A stretch of 64,000 nt of DNA from an uncultured Oribacterium sp. (GTDB lineage: Bacteria > Bacillota > Clostridia > Lachnospirales > Lachnospiraceae): NCBI GenBank assembly GCA_934270345.1, contig CAKQPT010000003.1, positions 67,546-131,545 on the forward strand, given 5' to 3'. Made by a program: the position numbers and the translations under genes. Shown here piece by piece: positions 8,229 through 17,632 of this stretch (positions are counted from its first letter, which is position 1; every line of letters begins with the position of its first letter). A model generated the notes under the pieces. It saw only the letters and a list, made by a program, of their open reading frames with translations, was not told the DNA's origin and did not search any database.

Positions 8229-9434
8229 TTACTGAGCCTCTACGAGACGAAGTGTATCTCTTGCGATGGCGAGCTCCTCGTTGGTCGGGATCAGGAAGAT
8301 CTTAACCTTCGAATCGTCTGCAGAGATCAGAGCCTCCTTACCGCGTACGTTATTGCGCTCCGGATCGATCTTTGCGCCGATGAAGCCGAGGTACTGCTCT
8401 ACGATGAGCTGACGGGAAAGCTTGTCGTTCTCACCGACACCAGCGGTGAAGGCGATCGCGTCTACACCGTTCATGGCTGCTGCGTATGCACCGATGTACT
8501 TCGCTACTCTGTAACGGAATGCGTCGAGTGCAACCTCTGCCATGTGGTTGCCTTCCTTTGCAGCGTTCTCAACATCACGGAAGTCAGAGGATACACCGCC
8601 GGAAAGGCCGAGTACACCGGACTTCTTGTTGAGGATGTTCAGAACCTCATCCACGGTCTTGTTCTCGTGGTTGCAGATGAACTGAACGACAGCCGGATCG
8701 ATATCACCGGAACGGGTACCCATGATGAGACCCTCAAGAGGGGTAAGACCCATGGAGGTATCTACGCCCTTGCCGCCGATGGAAGCAGAAACGGAGGCAC
8801 CGTTACCGAGGTGGCATACGATGACCTTTGCCTTCTCCGGATCGAGACCGCCGAACTTGATGGTCTCCTTCGATACGAATGCGTGAGATGTACCGTGGAA
8901 GCCGTAACGACGGATGCCGTACTTCTCATAGTACTCGGTCGGGATTGCGTAATAGTACGCCTTCTCCGGAAGGGTCATACCGAAGGTGGTATCGAATACA
9001 GCTACGTTTGGCTTGCCCGGAACGACCTTCTCACATGCCTCGATACCCATGAGGTTTGCAGGGTTGTGCAGAGGACCGAGATCGAAGCAGGAACGAACGA
9101 TGTCCTTTACTCTCTGATCGACGATGCAGGACTCTGTGATCTGGGTGCCGGCATGAAGTACACGATGGCCGATCGCACCGATCTCATCAACGGTCTTTAC
9201 AACACCGTGCTCTGGATCGGTGAGTGCATCAAATACCAGCTTTACAGCGACGCTGTGATCCGGCATCGGGGACTCAAGAACGAAATCCTCCTTGCCCGGT
9301 ACCTTATGGGTGAGCTTGCTGCCGTCGATGGCGATACGCTCGCAAAGGCCCTTTGCAAGAACGGACTCATTCTCCATATCGATGAGCTGATACTTGAGGG
9401 ATGATGAACCACAGTTCAGAACAAGAATTTTCAT
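8229..9434 (-). CDS. ackA: Acetate kinase
   Basis: Converts acetyl phosphate and ADP to acetate and ATP, the last step of acetate fermentation. Full length at 401 residues. Signatures: N-terminal LVLNCGSSSLKYQL, the VAVFDTTFG segment, FHGTSHAFV, CHLGNGASV and GTRSGDIDP. AGGAGAG precedes the ATG. It lies 93 bases downstream of pta with an intercistronic hairpin between them, and the unit ends at the terminator at 8181. Confidence 0.98.
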   Translation of the reverse strand: MKILVLNCGSSSLKYQLIDMENESVLAKGLCERIAIDGSKLTHKVPGKEDFVLESPMPDHSVAVKLVFDALTDPEHGVVKTVDEIGAIGHRVLHAGTQITESCIVDQRVKDIVRSCFDLGPLHNPANLMGIEACEKVVPGKPNVAVFDTTFGMTLPEKAYYYAIPTEYYEKYGIRRYGFHGTSHAFVSKETIKFGGLDPEKAKVIVCHLGNGASVSASIGGKGVDTSMGLTPLEGLIMGTRSGDIDPAVVQFICNHENKTVDEVLNILNKKSGVLGLSGGVSSDFRDVENAAKEGNHMAEVALDAFRYRVAKYIGAYAAAMNGVDAIAFTAGVGENDKLSRQLIVEQYLGFIGAKIDPERNNVRGKEALISADDSKVKIFLIPTNEELAIARDTLRLVEAQ

Positions 9435-9463
9435 GGGTAGTACTCTCCTAAATGTTTATAATG

Positions 9464-9498
9464 ATGATCTGCCGGTGTCACGACACACAGCAGATCAT
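9464..9498 (-). other. Intercistronic hairpin between pta and ackA
   Basis: ATGATCTGC pairs with GCAGATCAT, extended at the tip by GTGTC/GACAC. No T tract follows, so this looks like an RNA processing or stability element within the pta-ackA transcript. Confidence 0.6.
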
Positions 9499-9527
9499 GG
9501 AAATCAGATTTTCAGATGGATGATGGA

Positions 9528-10535
9528 TTACGCGTTCTGAGCCTGAACAGCAGTCATCGCAACGACACCGACGATGTCATCTGCGAAGCAGCCACGGCTG
9601 AGGTCGTTCACCGGCATGCTGAGACCCTGGAGAACAGGACCGTATGCACCAGCGTGAGCCAGTCTCTGAACAAGCTTGTAGCCGATGTTACCAGCCTCAA
9701 GGGACGGGAATACGAGAACGTTTGCCTGACCGGCAACCTTGCTGCCCGGAGCCTTGAGCTCTGCTACAGAAGGAACGAGTGCGGCATCGAGCTGAAGCTC
9801 ACCGTCGAGTGCGATCTCCGGATGCTGCTCGTTTGCGATCTTGACAGCCTCTGCTACCTTGGTAACGTCGTCGTGCTTTGCAGAACCCTTGGAGGAGTAG
9901 GAAAGCATCGCAACCTTCGGCTCACGGCCTACGAAGGACTGGAAGGACTGTGCGGAAAGGTAAGCAATCTCCGCCAGCTTCTCGGAATCGAAATCAGTGT
10001 TTACTGCGCAGTCAGCGAATACGAAGAGGCCGTTGCCGTCGATCTGCTCACCGAACTCACAGTTCGGAACCTCCATAAGGAAGAAACCGGAAACGGACTT
10101 GATGCCCGGCTTGGTCTTCAGAAGCTGAAGTGCCGGACGAATGGTGTTACCGGTGGAGTGGCATGCGCCGGATACGGCACCGTCTGCATCACCGCACTTA
10201 CACATAAGGCATGCATAGTACATGTAATCCTTCGTCATCTGCTCCTCTGCCTGCTCCGGGGTGAGGCCCTTCTTCGCACGAAGCTCAACGAACTTGTCGA
10301 TGTACTTCTGACGGTTCGGATCTGTAAACGGATCAACGATGGTTGCACCGGTGAGGTCATAGCCTGCACCGTTCTTCTCGATCTCCTCCGGAGTACCGAT
10401 GATCACGAGGTTTGCGATACCCTCCTTTAAGATCTTCTCTGCAGCCTCAAAGGTTCTCTTATCCATGGACTCTGGAAGAACGATGGTCTTCTTGTCTGCT
10501 TTTGCCTTCGCCTTGATTGTGTCAATAAATGCCAT
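9528..10535 (-). CDS. pta: Phosphate acetyltransferase
   Basis: Converts acetyl-CoA and phosphate to acetyl phosphate, the partner step of acetate kinase downstream. The 335-residue length is that of the short PTA form, without the N-terminal DRTGG extension of enterobacterial enzymes. Typical segments: IVLPESMDKRTFEAAEKI, GAVSGACHSTGNTIRPALQ, VFADCAVN, LSYSSKGSA and NVLVFPSLEAGNIGYK. GAGAGGAG precedes the ATG. A promoter is visible 110-135 bases upstream. Confidence 0.97.
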   Translation of the reverse strand: MAFIDTIKAKAKADKKTIVLPESMDKRTFEAAEKILKEGIANLVIIGTPEEIEKNGAGYDLTGATIVDPFTDPNRQKYIDKFVELRAKKGLTPEQAEEQMTKDYMYYACLMCKCGDADGAVSGACHSTGNTIRPALQLLKTKPGIKSVSGFFLMEVPNCEFGEQIDGNGLFVFADCAVNTDFDSEKLAEIAYLSAQSFQSFVGREPKVAMLSYSSKGSAKHDDVTKVAEAVKIANEQHPEIALDGELQLDAALVPSVAELKAPGSKVAGQANVLVFPSLEAGNIGYKLVQRLAHAGAYGPVLQGLSMPVNDLSRGCFADDIVGVVAMTAVQAQNA

Positions 10536-10644
10536 TTCAGATTTCTCCTCTCAATGTTATTTATACTATTTCACCAGTGGAAACCACTGATTAATTCATG
10601 AAGGTACGCACGCGTGGTCCGCGTGTATACAATTTGACATTGCT

Positions 10645-10672
10645 ATTATACTCGATAAAAAGCGCTCTGCAA
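10645..10672 (-). promoter_or_regulatory. pta-ackA promoter
   Basis: TTGCAG (10672-10667), 16-base spacer, TATAAT (10650-10645) on the minus strand. It overlaps the stem of the terminator of the gene behind. The leader of about 100 bases holds a small hairpin CAGTGG/CCACTG (10573-10588) and no riboswitch I recognise. Confidence 0.65.
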
Positions 10673-10690
10673 TGCATGAGGAGCGCTTTT
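10657..10690. terminator. Terminator behind the c-di-AMP receptor gene
   Basis: AAAAAGCGCTC / GAGCGCTTTT with a 13-base loop and T tracts on both strands. The 148 bases from here to the darA stop codon show no gene. Confidence 0.75.
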
Positions 10691-10838
10691 CGTGCACAAA
10701 ATCACGGACATTCTGACAAGTTCATAACGAACCCGTTCTGCTGTCCCGTCCGCAGCTTTCCATTGGGCCAATGTCTCGATACGGAACGTTCATGGCGTAT
10801 GCGTACGAAGTCTTCCCGCCGGCCCGGTCGGCCGCGTT

Positions 10839-11171
10839 TCAGTACTTCTCGAAGCGATCGAGGTCAACCACCATGATCGTCGCGCCGCCGATCTCGACCG
10901 GCATCGGCATCGTGGTGTAGGTGCCCATCGAGGTTCCGGAAACGTACGGCATATTCACCGTGATCTTCTGGCGCTTGCCACACTGCTTCTTGATGAGCTC
11001 GATGCACTCGTCGACCTTATCATCCTGGGTTGCGATCATCAGCGTCGAGTTTCCCTTCCGAAGGAATCCACCCGTCGATGCCAGCTTCGTCACCTGGAAG
11101 TGGTCCTTATTCAGCGCATCCATCACATCGTCTTCATTATCGTTACGAACAATCGCATAAATCAGTTTCAT
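10839..11171 (-). CDS. darA: PII-like cyclic-di-AMP receptor (DarA/PstA family)
   Basis: Small cytoplasmic trimeric PII-like protein that binds cyclic di-AMP in Firmicutes; its downstream partner is unknown. The 110-residue product starts KLIYAIVRNDNEDDVMDALN, then TKLASTGGFLRKGNSTLMI (the loop with the GGFLRKGN signature of this family) and ends with GGATIMVVDLDRFEKY. The ATG with AGAGG upstream is chosen over one ten codons earlier, giving the usual family length. Single-gene unit followed by a terminator. Confidence 0.92.
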   Translation of the reverse strand: MKLIYAIVRNDNEDDVMDALNKDHFQVTKLASTGGFLRKGNSTLMIATQDDKVDECIELIKKQCGKRQKITVNMPYVSGTSMGTYTTMPMPVEIGGATIMVVDLDRFEKY

Positions 11172-11285
11172 ACTGTACCTCTTTTCTGGCCTGCATAGCA
11201 CGTATTTTGCCTTTTATTTTATCATAGCCGGACGGCGTTTTCCACAAAACAAATGGGTTTCGTCGCGGATGAATTAAAGCAGGGG

Positions 11286-11301
11286 AGCCGGAGGGCCGGC
11301 T
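11286..11301 (-). other. Short GC hairpin after tmcAL
   Basis: AGCCGG/CCGGCT with a 4-base loop a few bases past the tmcAL stop. It resembles the outermost arm of the rod-like repeat family (GCCGGAGGGCCGGC) and may be a decayed remnant; T tract is poor. Confidence 0.4.
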
Positions 11302-11306
11302 GCGTT

Positions 11307-12740
11307 TTAGTCGATTACCATGAAGCGCCGAGTGAATTCATTTTCCGGGCGCGTCTCGCTGTTATATGGGTGGTAGATCAGCTGGTACAGGTCGGCGGCG
11401 TAGAGGTCGCTTCGGAACATGAGCTCGGCGTGGCCGGCACGAATGCTCATGAGGAGGTCCTCCGGGCTTTCGATGGTCTGTCGGCGGCGCGCGTCGAGGG
11501 TGCGCTGGTAACGCGCCGGGGAGGTGACGGCGGTGGTGGCGATGGCCGCGAGCAGCGCCTTCGCCTCCTGTCGTACGCCGAGGACGCGCACGTACGGCAT
11601 CATTTCGGCCTCTCCGAAGTAAGCACCGCGGAGGGCGGCGTGGTCCTTTCGCTGGAGATCGAGGAGGATATGCAGCAGGGCCCGGGAAATGCGGCTGTAG
11701 GTGTAGTTCCGTGACTTCACGGCCGCGATGCGTTCACGGAAGCTCATGCGTTCACGTACCTGCTTTCGGAGCGCGTCGGCGATCTCGCGTGATACGTCGA
11801 GGTAATCGCAGAGCACGGAATGCTCTTCCGATGCCGCGCTGTCGAGGTACACGAGCTGCAGCAGACGGTAGCTCAGCATATCGCTCAGCATGTCGAGCGT
11901 TGCGTAGCCCGCATGACCATCCGCATGAATATCGCCCTGTAATAATGCGTCACGAATCGAATGTGCACTTGGCAGACTCAGTTTTCGGCGAATGCAGGCG
12001 ACCTCGAAGCAGTCACCCTGCCGCTTCACGGCTTTGATATACTCGAGACCGAGGACGTCGTTGGACTGGAGCTCGAAGCGCTCACGAGGGTTGCTCTCCT
12101 CCACGTTGCCAGCATTGTCCTCAGAATCAGGCAGCGCAGCGCTCGGCGTTGATGCGGCCATGGGTGCCGAAGTGTTCGCCGCCTGCGATGCCACCTTGCG
12201 CCAGCGTTTCGATGCACTGATATCGTCGAGCATCGTCTCGAAGGCTTCCTCGTCATCACCAGAGAGGACGAGCCTCATCGCTTCTGCCCACGCCTTCGGA
12301 TAACTCATGCCAGAGGCCACACCGTCGCGGACGACTGCATTGAACTTCGCATGGGCGGTGGAGCCGGTGGAGAGCTCGAGGGCGGCCATCTGCTGGAGCT
12401 TCGCGAGGTCCGCGGATTCAGAACCAAACACGAGCTGGTCCACGAAACCGAGGGAACGCAGGACTGCGACGCCACCGGCCGCGAAATCCTCCGCGCTGGA
12501 GGTCGAGAACATGACCGGGATCTGGACGACGAGGTCGACGCCGTGCGTGAGGGCATCCCGGGCGCGCTCGTACTTATCGAAGATCGCCGGCTCGCCGCGC
12601 TGCACGAAATCGCCGGACATCGCCGCGACGACGTAGTCCGCGTGGTATTCGGTGCGGATCTGCTCGATCATGTACTGATGTCCCGCATGGAAGGGATTGT
12701 ATTCGGTGATGATGCCGACGACTTTTTTTCCGTTGATCAT
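11307..12740 (-). CDS. tmcAL: tRNA(Met) cytidine acetate ligase TmcAL
   Basis: Makes N4-acetylcytidine at the wobble position of elongator tRNA-Met directly from acetate and ATP. Residues 1-30 carry the nucleotidyltransferase HIGH-type motif GIITEYNPFHAGHQYMI; AAMSGDFVQRGEPAIFDK follows. The C-terminal half has FRERIAAVKSRNYTYSRISRALLHILL, typical of the family. The ATG (INGKKVVG) with GAGGA upstream is preferred to one 25 codons earlier; length is then 477. A low-complexity insertion near residues 210-250 (Ala/Ser/Pro/Asp/Glu) is not part of the usual fold. The acetate-producing pta-ackA unit lies nearby, but no operon link is visible. Confidence 0.93.
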   Translation of the reverse strand: MINGKKVVGIITEYNPFHAGHQYMIEQIRTEYHADYVVAAMSGDFVQRGEPAIFDKYERARDALTHGVDLVVQIPVMFSTSSAEDFAAGGVAVLRSLGFVDQLVFGSESADLAKLQQMAALELSTGSTAHAKFNAVVRDGVASGMSYPKAWAEAMRLVLSGDDEEAFETMLDDISASKRWRKVASQAANTSAPMAASTPSAALPDSEDNAGNVEESNPRERFELQSNDVLGLEYIKAVKRQGDCFEVACIRRKLSLPSAHSIRDALLQGDIHADGHAGYATLDMLSDMLSYRLLQLVYLDSAASEEHSVLCDYLDVSREIADALRKQVRERMSFRERIAAVKSRNYTYSRISRALLHILLDLQRKDHAALRGAYFGEAEMMPYVRVLGVRQEAKALLAAIATTAVTSPARYQRTLDARRRQTIESPEDLLMSIRAGHAELMFRSDLYAADLYQLIYHPYNSETRPENEFTRRFMVID

Positions 12741-12880
12741 TTTGTCCTCACAGCCAGGATCCAGACCACGCCTGCCGGCTTTTCGATCCGGAAGCGGCCT
12801 GGAGATCCGGGTCATTTATTTCATATGATGTTGATACGTGTTGAATCATCTGCATGATTCAGATGCAAGACAAATATATC

Positions 12881-12919
12881 AAAAAAAACGCATGACGGAA
12901 ATCTCACTTTCCATCATGC
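12881..12919 (-). terminator. Intrinsic terminator of the ACT-DUF711 unit
   Basis: GCATGATGGAAA / TTTCCGTCATGC with a 6-base loop followed on the minus strand by eight T (12888-12881). A second small hairpin (GAATCAT/ATGATTC) lies at 12842-12859, in front of tmcAL. Confidence 0.92.
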
Positions 12920-12934
12920 GCATGAAATCATATT

Positions 12935-14317
12935 TTAGTTCTTGAAGCTGTGGATCGGTGCCGGAATGCGTCCCTTACGGTTCACGAAGCCGGAGCAGTC
13001 GAAAGTATTGACCGCCATAACCGGTGCGTGGCCGAGGAGGCCGCCGAAATCGACGTGGTCGCCGACCTTCTTGCCGATCGCCGGGATGACACGAACCGCG
13101 GTGGTCTTCTGGTTGACCATACCGAGGGCTGCCTCGTCCGCGATGATACCGGAGATCGTGGTCGCCGGAGTGTCGCCCGGGATGGCGATCATATCGAGGC
13201 CGACGGAGCAGACGCAGGTCATCGCCTCGAGCTTCTCGATGTTGAGCGCACCGGCTTCGACAGCATTGATCATACCCTGATCCTCGGAAACCGGGATGAA
13301 AGCGCCGCTGAGTCCGCCGACGGAACTGGACGCCATGATGCCGCCCTTCTTCACCTGGTCGTTCAGCATCGCGAGAGCCGCGGTCGTTCCCGGTGCACCG
13401 GTGCGCTCGAGACCCATCGCCTCAAGGATGTCGGAGACGGAATCGCCGATGGCCGGCGTCGGTGCGAGGGAGAGGTCAATGATGCCGAACGGTACGTTCA
13501 GCATGCGGCTCGCCTCCTTGGCAACCAGCTGGCCTACACGGGTGATCTTAAACGCGGTCTTCTTGATGAGCTCGGACAGCTCCTCGAAATCGAGACCTTC
13601 CGCGTTCTGAAGTGCATCACGCACGACGCCCGGTCCGGAAACGCCGACATTCAGGATGCAGTCGGCCTCGGAAACGCCATGGAAGGCGCCGGCCATGAAC
13701 GGGTTATCATCCGGTGCGTTACAGAAAACGACGAGCTTTGAGCAGGCGCTGGAATCGGTGTCAGCGGTACGCTCAGCCGCCTCACGGATCATCTCACCCA
13801 TGAGACGAACGGCGTCCATGTTGATACCGGTCTTCGTGGAGCCGAGGTTCACGCTGGAGCAGACGATGTCGGTCTCGGCGAGGGCCTGCGGGATCGCACG
13901 CATCAGCATCTCATCCGCCGGTGTCATGCCCTTCTGGCAGATGGCGGAGAAACCGCCGAGGAAGTTGACGCCGACCGCCTTCGCTGCCTTATCGAGGGTA
14001 TGGGCGACCTTCACGAAATCCGCAGAGGACTTGCATGCACTGCCCGCCGCGATGGCGATCGGAGTGACGGAGATACGCTTGTTGACGATCGGCACACTGT
14101 ACTCGCGGCTGATCTCCTCTCCGGTCTTCACGAGGTCACGCGCATAGCGGGTGATCTTCTTATAGATATTGTCACAGAAGGTGTCGACATCACCGGCAGC
14201 ACAGTCGAGAAGACTGATTCCCATGGTGATCGTACGGACATCGAGGTTATTATGTTCGATCATGTTGTTGGTCTCTGCGACCTCCAGGACATTGACCGCG
14301 TCAAAAGAGCTTGCCAT
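12935..14317 (-). CDS. PFL family protein, DUF711/UPF0210
   Basis: Cytoplasmic protein of 460 residues of the UPF0210 family, related in fold to glycyl-radical enzymes but without a biochemical function I can name. Recognisable stretches: [66 protein letters not shown] and [27 protein letters not shown] precedes the ATG. It is always found with a small ACT-domain protein just upstream, as here, which suggests ligand-controlled activity. No glycyl-radical RVSGY motif is seen. Confidence 0.93.
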   Translation of the reverse strand: MASSFDAVNVLEVAETNNMIEHNNLDVRTITMGISLLDCAAGDVDTFCDNIYKKITRYARDLVKTGEEISREYSVPIVNKRISVTPIAIAAGSACKSSADFVKVAHTLDKAAKAVGVNFLGGFSAICQKGMTPADEMLMRAIPQALAETDIVCSSVNLGSTKTGINMDAVRLMGEMIREAAERTADTDSSACSKLVVFCNAPDDNPFMAGAFHGVSEADCILNVGVSGPGVVRDALQNAEGLDFEELSELIKKTAFKITRVGQLVAKEASRMLNVPFGIIDLSLAPTPAIGDSVSDILEAMGLERTGAPGTTAALAMLNDQVKKGGIMASSSVGGLSGAFIPVSEDQGMINAVEAGALNIEKLEAMTCVCSVGLDMIAIPGDTPATTISGIIADEAALGMVNQKTTAVRVIPAIGKKVGDHVDFGGLLGHAPVMAVNTFDCSGFVNRKGRIPAPIHSFKN

Positions 14318-14361
14318 TCTGATTCTCCTTATATTTATGATAAAGTCACGAGTGCTTCGCT

Positions 14362-14423
14362 AGCTGCCCTGGGCCTCAGGGTGGGCCCTGCGGCAGTTCC
14401 TTCGGAACGCAATCACAGATTGC
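14362..14423 (-). other. Three consecutive hairpins between the ACT gene and DUF711
   Basis: An outer CTGCC/GGCAG stem with GGGCC/GGCCC inside, then GTTCC/GGAAC (14396-14408), then GCAATC/GATTGC (14409-14423), packed without spacing. No T tract, so the two genes are probably still cotranscribed. Confidence 0.5.
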
Positions 14424-14445
14424 GCTATTTCGGTCGATGTTTCCC

Positions 14446-14721
14446 TCAGATACGATGCATCATCGTGAAGATCTCTTCGAGCTGCATCTTGATGTCGACG
14501 CCGATCTGATCCTTACCATACTGTGTGATCTCGGCAGCGACGGTGTCGAAGCTCTCCGTGGTGTTCGACACATCCACGATCATCATCATGTTAAAGAATC
14601 CGCCGGTGATGGTCTGTGAGATATCGAGGATGTTGATGTTCTTCTCGGAAAGAAAGGTACACACCTTCGCAATGATGCCGACGGTGTCCTTACCAACTAC
14701 GGTGATAATCGCTTTTTTCAT
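14446..14721 (-). CDS. ACT domain protein (UPF0237)
   Basis: A 91-residue single ACT domain: KKAIITVVGKDTVGIIAKV, then NINILDISQTITGGFFNMMM. ACT domains bind amino acids or similar small ligands and regulate enzymes; the ligand is unknown here. The ATG follows AGTAGGAGGTTAT; upstream in-frame sequence is not protein-like. It forms a unit with the DUF711 gene 128 bases downstream. Confidence 0.94.
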   Translation of the reverse strand: MKKAIITVVGKDTVGIIAKVCTFLSEKNINILDISQTITGGFFNMMMIVDVSNTTESFDTVAAEITQYGKDQIGVDIKMQLEEIFTMMHRI

Positions 14722-14948
14722 ATAACCTCCTACTGTCTGCCACCGGAATGCCTGCGCATCCGCGGATCTCAACTTAACTGCATTGACCTGTTCTGTACAC
14801 GAAATGAATTCCGCACAAAGAACCGGAGCATCTCTGCTCCATGCTTTCTTAATATCTAAGCATTTAAAATAGTAAAACGCAACCGCTTTTCCGCTTCGTT
14901 TACGAAAAAAAGCAGGCGCTAAATGCCCATCCCATGGCAATAAATACT

Positions 14949-14975
14949 AAAAGAGGACAGGGCTGCCCTGTCCTC
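14949..14975 (-). terminator. Intrinsic terminator of the dehydratase gene
   Basis: GAGGACAGG/CCTGTCCTC with a 4-base loop and TTTTAG following on the minus strand. Confidence 0.85.
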
Positions 14976-15034
14976 GATAGTCCGCACTTATAGCGGCCAT
15001 TCTATGATTTTATATCCAGTACCGTAAAACTTTT

Positions 15035-16183
15035 TTACCAGTCCTTGACGGAGCCATCGAAATAGCGGAAGGCTGTGTTGCTGCCCCTCTCCTTCGCCGG
15101 GTACAATGTCTCCGCCTCATCGGACAGCTCGACGCCTATGCCCGGTGCCTCCGGAATCATCATAAAACCGTCTTCGAACTTCAGTGGCTCCTTCACCATC
15201 GCATCCTCTGCGCCATCGATACAGAATCCCGGAAGTTCCTGAATACCAAGATTCGGGATGGCTGCACAGAGCTGTAAGCAGGCGGCCGTCGAAACAGGCC
15301 CCAGTGGATTGTGCGGGATGATCTGCACGTCGCTTGCTTCTGCAATCGCCGCAATTTTCTTCGACGCAGTGATACCACCAACCGCGCATACATCCGGACG
15401 TACATAGGCTGCTGCGTCACGACGAATCAGCATCTCAAATTCCTTTATATTGATAAAACGCTCACCTGTTGCGATCGGAACCGGCATTCGCGAAGCCACC
15501 ATCGCCATGGTATCCACATTGTCCGGCGTCACCGGATCCTCGAAGACCATCGGACGGTACTTCGCAACTTCGTTTCCAAACGTAATGGCTTCTGCCGCTG
15601 TCATACCACGATGGTTCTCAAGAATCAAATCGAAGCGCGGGCCAACCGCCTCGCGTACACGACGCACTTTCTCAAGCTCATCCTCGATACGACCAGAGTA
15701 GAACTCATCGTAACCGTTCGACTGACTCTTCTGCTGCCCATTTATGAAAATTTTCGCTGCATTAAAGCCCATGTCCTGAAGCTCGCGATACTGGTTTACC
15801 GTCTCCTCGAGATCCGGCGTATGCTTCATCACAGAAGCGTAGCAACGTACTTTGTTCCGTGTTTTACCACCCAGCAGCTGATATACCGGAACGCCAAGTG
15901 CCTTACCTTTGATATCCCAGCAGGCGATGTCGATGGCAGAGATCGCGCTCATGATAACAGAACCGCGGAAGTAAACCGCCCGATAAAGGTTCTGACTAAT
16001 GTCTTCTGCATTGAACGGATCCTGACCAATCAGATACGGTATGAATTTCCGAATAGCATCCGCCGTAGAACTCAGAAACCCCCAGTTGCCGGCCTCACCA
16101 AGACCCGTAATTCCATCATCTGTATCAATTTCTACGAATAAGTAGTGCTTAACAAAACGCAATCTTACATCTGTAATCTTCAC
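15035..16183 (-). CDS. Enolase-superfamily (mandelate racemase/galactonate dehydratase-like) enzyme
   Basis: Probably dehydrates a sugar acid. The 382-residue product has the N-terminal capping domain (KITDVRLRFVKHYLFVEI) and a barrel with metal-ligand segments LILENHRGM, MVFEDPV and IATGERF, and the catalytic-His segment IIPHNPLGPVST, closest in form to galactonate/mannonate dehydratases. The first ligand segment ENHRGM departs from the usual D-x-H-x-R, so the substrate is uncertain. The GTG at 16183 is preferred as start because GGGAGG lies 7 bases ahead; an ATG six codons upstream overlaps the stop of the permease gene. It is coupled to the permease and the LysR gene behind it. Confidence 0.88.
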   Translation of the reverse strand: MKITDVRLRFVKHYLFVEIDTDDGITGLGEAGNWGFLSSTADAIRKFIPYLIGQDPFNAEDISQNLYRAVYFRGSVIMSAISAIDIACWDIKGKALGVPVYQLLGGKTRNKVRCYASVMKHTPDLEETVNQYRELQDMGFNAAKIFINGQQKSQSNGYDEFYSGRIEDELEKVRRVREAVGPRFDLILENHRGMTAAEAITFGNEVAKYRPMVFEDPVTPDNVDTMAMVASRMPVPIATGERFINIKEFEMLIRRDAAAYVRPDVCAVGGITASKKIAAIAEASDVQIIPHNPLGPVSTAACLQLCAAIPNLGIQELPGFCIDGAEDAMVKEPLKFEDGFMMIPEAPGIGVELSDEAETLYPAKERGSNTAFRYFDGSVKDW

Positions 16184-16200
16184 TGGTTTTCCTCCCTGCA

Positions 16201-17475
16201 TCAATAGAACGGGAACATCATCGGCAGCATCACGATGGTGACGATCGTCAGGATGATCAGCAGCGGAGTTCCACACTTAAAATAATCCTTCAGCTTGTAT
16301 CCGCCTGGTCCCATGATCATAATCTGACACGGAGCCGCCATCGGAGTCATGATAGAAATACAGCTTGCTGTCAGGACACCGACGACTGCTGCTCTCGGAT
16401 CTACGCCGAGTTTTACGCAGGCCGTCGAAACGAGCGGGATAAAAATCGTAACAGTTGCAAGGTTTGACATAACCTGTGTAAGGATGAGCGGGATGATAAA
16501 GAACACTGCCATGATAATATACGGGTTTGTCGTATTACCGACGAGCTTCAGCATCCAGTCTGCAACGACATCTCCGGCACCTGTTTTTGCGATGGCATCC
16601 GACAGAGCAAGTACTCCTGCAAAAAGATAAACGGTTGGCTGATGAATAGAAGCGAGTGCTTCCTTCTCGTTCATGATACCAGTGAGCACGAGTACGATCG
16701 CGCCAATGGAGGCGGATATGAACATCTTTACGCCGATGGTCTTCTCCAGCAGCATGCAGGCAATGGTAGCAAGAATGATGAAGATGGCAAGCTTTTCCTT
16801 CTGCGGAGTCAGCTTCGTGGCTGTATCCTTTGCCTTCAGATTGTCTTCAAACTCCGTATTATCATGATCCGGCATAAGACGATAGCCGATAAAAATCATA
16901 TACAGTACAGAAATGATAATCAGCGGAACACGCGCAATCGTGAAATCCCAGATGGTCAGTGGCGTCGTCGCGCCAGCCTTCATCATAACATCGCTCCATG
17001 CCATATTTGCAGAGCCCTGTCCGAGGAAGGTAGAGGCTGTGGCGATATTCGCAACTGCCATCGCCGGATACAGGAGCTTCGAACGGCTGACACCGATTTC
17101 ATTCGCGATGCCGACCAGCAGAGGAATCATGATTGCTGCAGTTGCAGTCGCACTGGTCAGGGTAGCAAGGAACCCCGCGACGAGGGTGGCAATCAAAATC
17201 AGCATCTTCGGATTATCCTTATACTTCTTAACCAGATTCTGGGCCCGGTCAAGCAGGCTTGTTTTGGTGATGGCCGCACCGATCACAAACATCGCAACGA
17301 ACATAACGACGTTTGTGTTCGTGAAACCGGCGAAAGCCTCGGCCGGCTTCATCACGCCGGTCATGATAAGAGAAATCATAATGCCTGCGGAGATGATGGA
17401 AAATGAGATTTTACCCGACAGGAATGCGATGATGGTACATGCAAGAATAATCAGTGTTATTTCTAACGGTGTCAT
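16201..17475 (-). CDS. SLC13/DASS-type sodium-anion symporter
   Basis: Membrane carrier of 424 residues for di- or tricarboxylates, sugar acids or similar anions. It has about 11-12 hydrophobic segments, paired repeats with conserved small-residue hairpins (FLATLTSATATAAIMIPLL and NLATVTIFIPLVS) and MTPMAAPCQIMIMGPGGY near the end. The start ATG is the second in the frame: AAGGAG lies ten bases before it, while the first ATG overlaps that site. Its stop codon touches the dehydratase gene, so both are likely translated from one message; uptake of the dehydratase substrate is the natural inference. Confidence 0.88.
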   Translation of the reverse strand: MTPLEITLIILACTIIAFLSGKISFSIISAGIMISLIMTGVMKPAEAFAGFTNTNVVMFVAMFVIGAAITKTSLLDRAQNLVKKYKDNPKMLILIATLVAGFLATLTSATATAAIMIPLLVGIANEIGVSRSKLLYPAMAVANIATASTFLGQGSANMAWSDVMMKAGATTPLTIWDFTIARVPLIIISVLYMIFIGYRLMPDHDNTEFEDNLKAKDTATKLTPQKEKLAIFIILATIACMLLEKTIGVKMFISASIGAIVLVLTGIMNEKEALASIHQPTVYLFAGVLALSDAIAKTGAGDVVADWMLKLVGNTTNPYIIMAVFFIIPLILTQVMSNLATVTIFIPLVSTACVKLGVDPRAAVVGVLTASCISIMTPMAAPCQIMIMGPGGYKLKDYFKCGTPLLIILTIVTIVMLPMMFPFY

Positions 17476-17596
17476 AAGAATACGCTCCTTCATAAAGAAA
17501 TACTTTTGTAACTGTCTCTATGATAGCGATTGCAAAAAGAGTTGTAAAACTCCTTGTTTTCACGTTTTGTCAACTATTATTCCATATCCATAGTTT

Positions 17597-17626
17597 TAAA
17601 AATGCATCCGCGAAGGATGCATTTTA
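17597..17626 (-). terminator. Terminator of the lysR gene
   Basis: AAAATGCATCC/GGATGCATTTT with a 5-base loop at 17600-17626, seven bases past the stop; T-rich on both strands. The promoter of the permease gene must lie in the remaining 120 bases (17476-17596); I see no clear consensus there. Confidence 0.75.
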
Positions 17627-17632
17627 TGCATG

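Noticed and set aside
10536..10640. Riboswitch in the pta leader
   Set aside because: Only one small hairpin (CAGTGG/CCACTG) and no recognisable aptamer or attenuator terminator.
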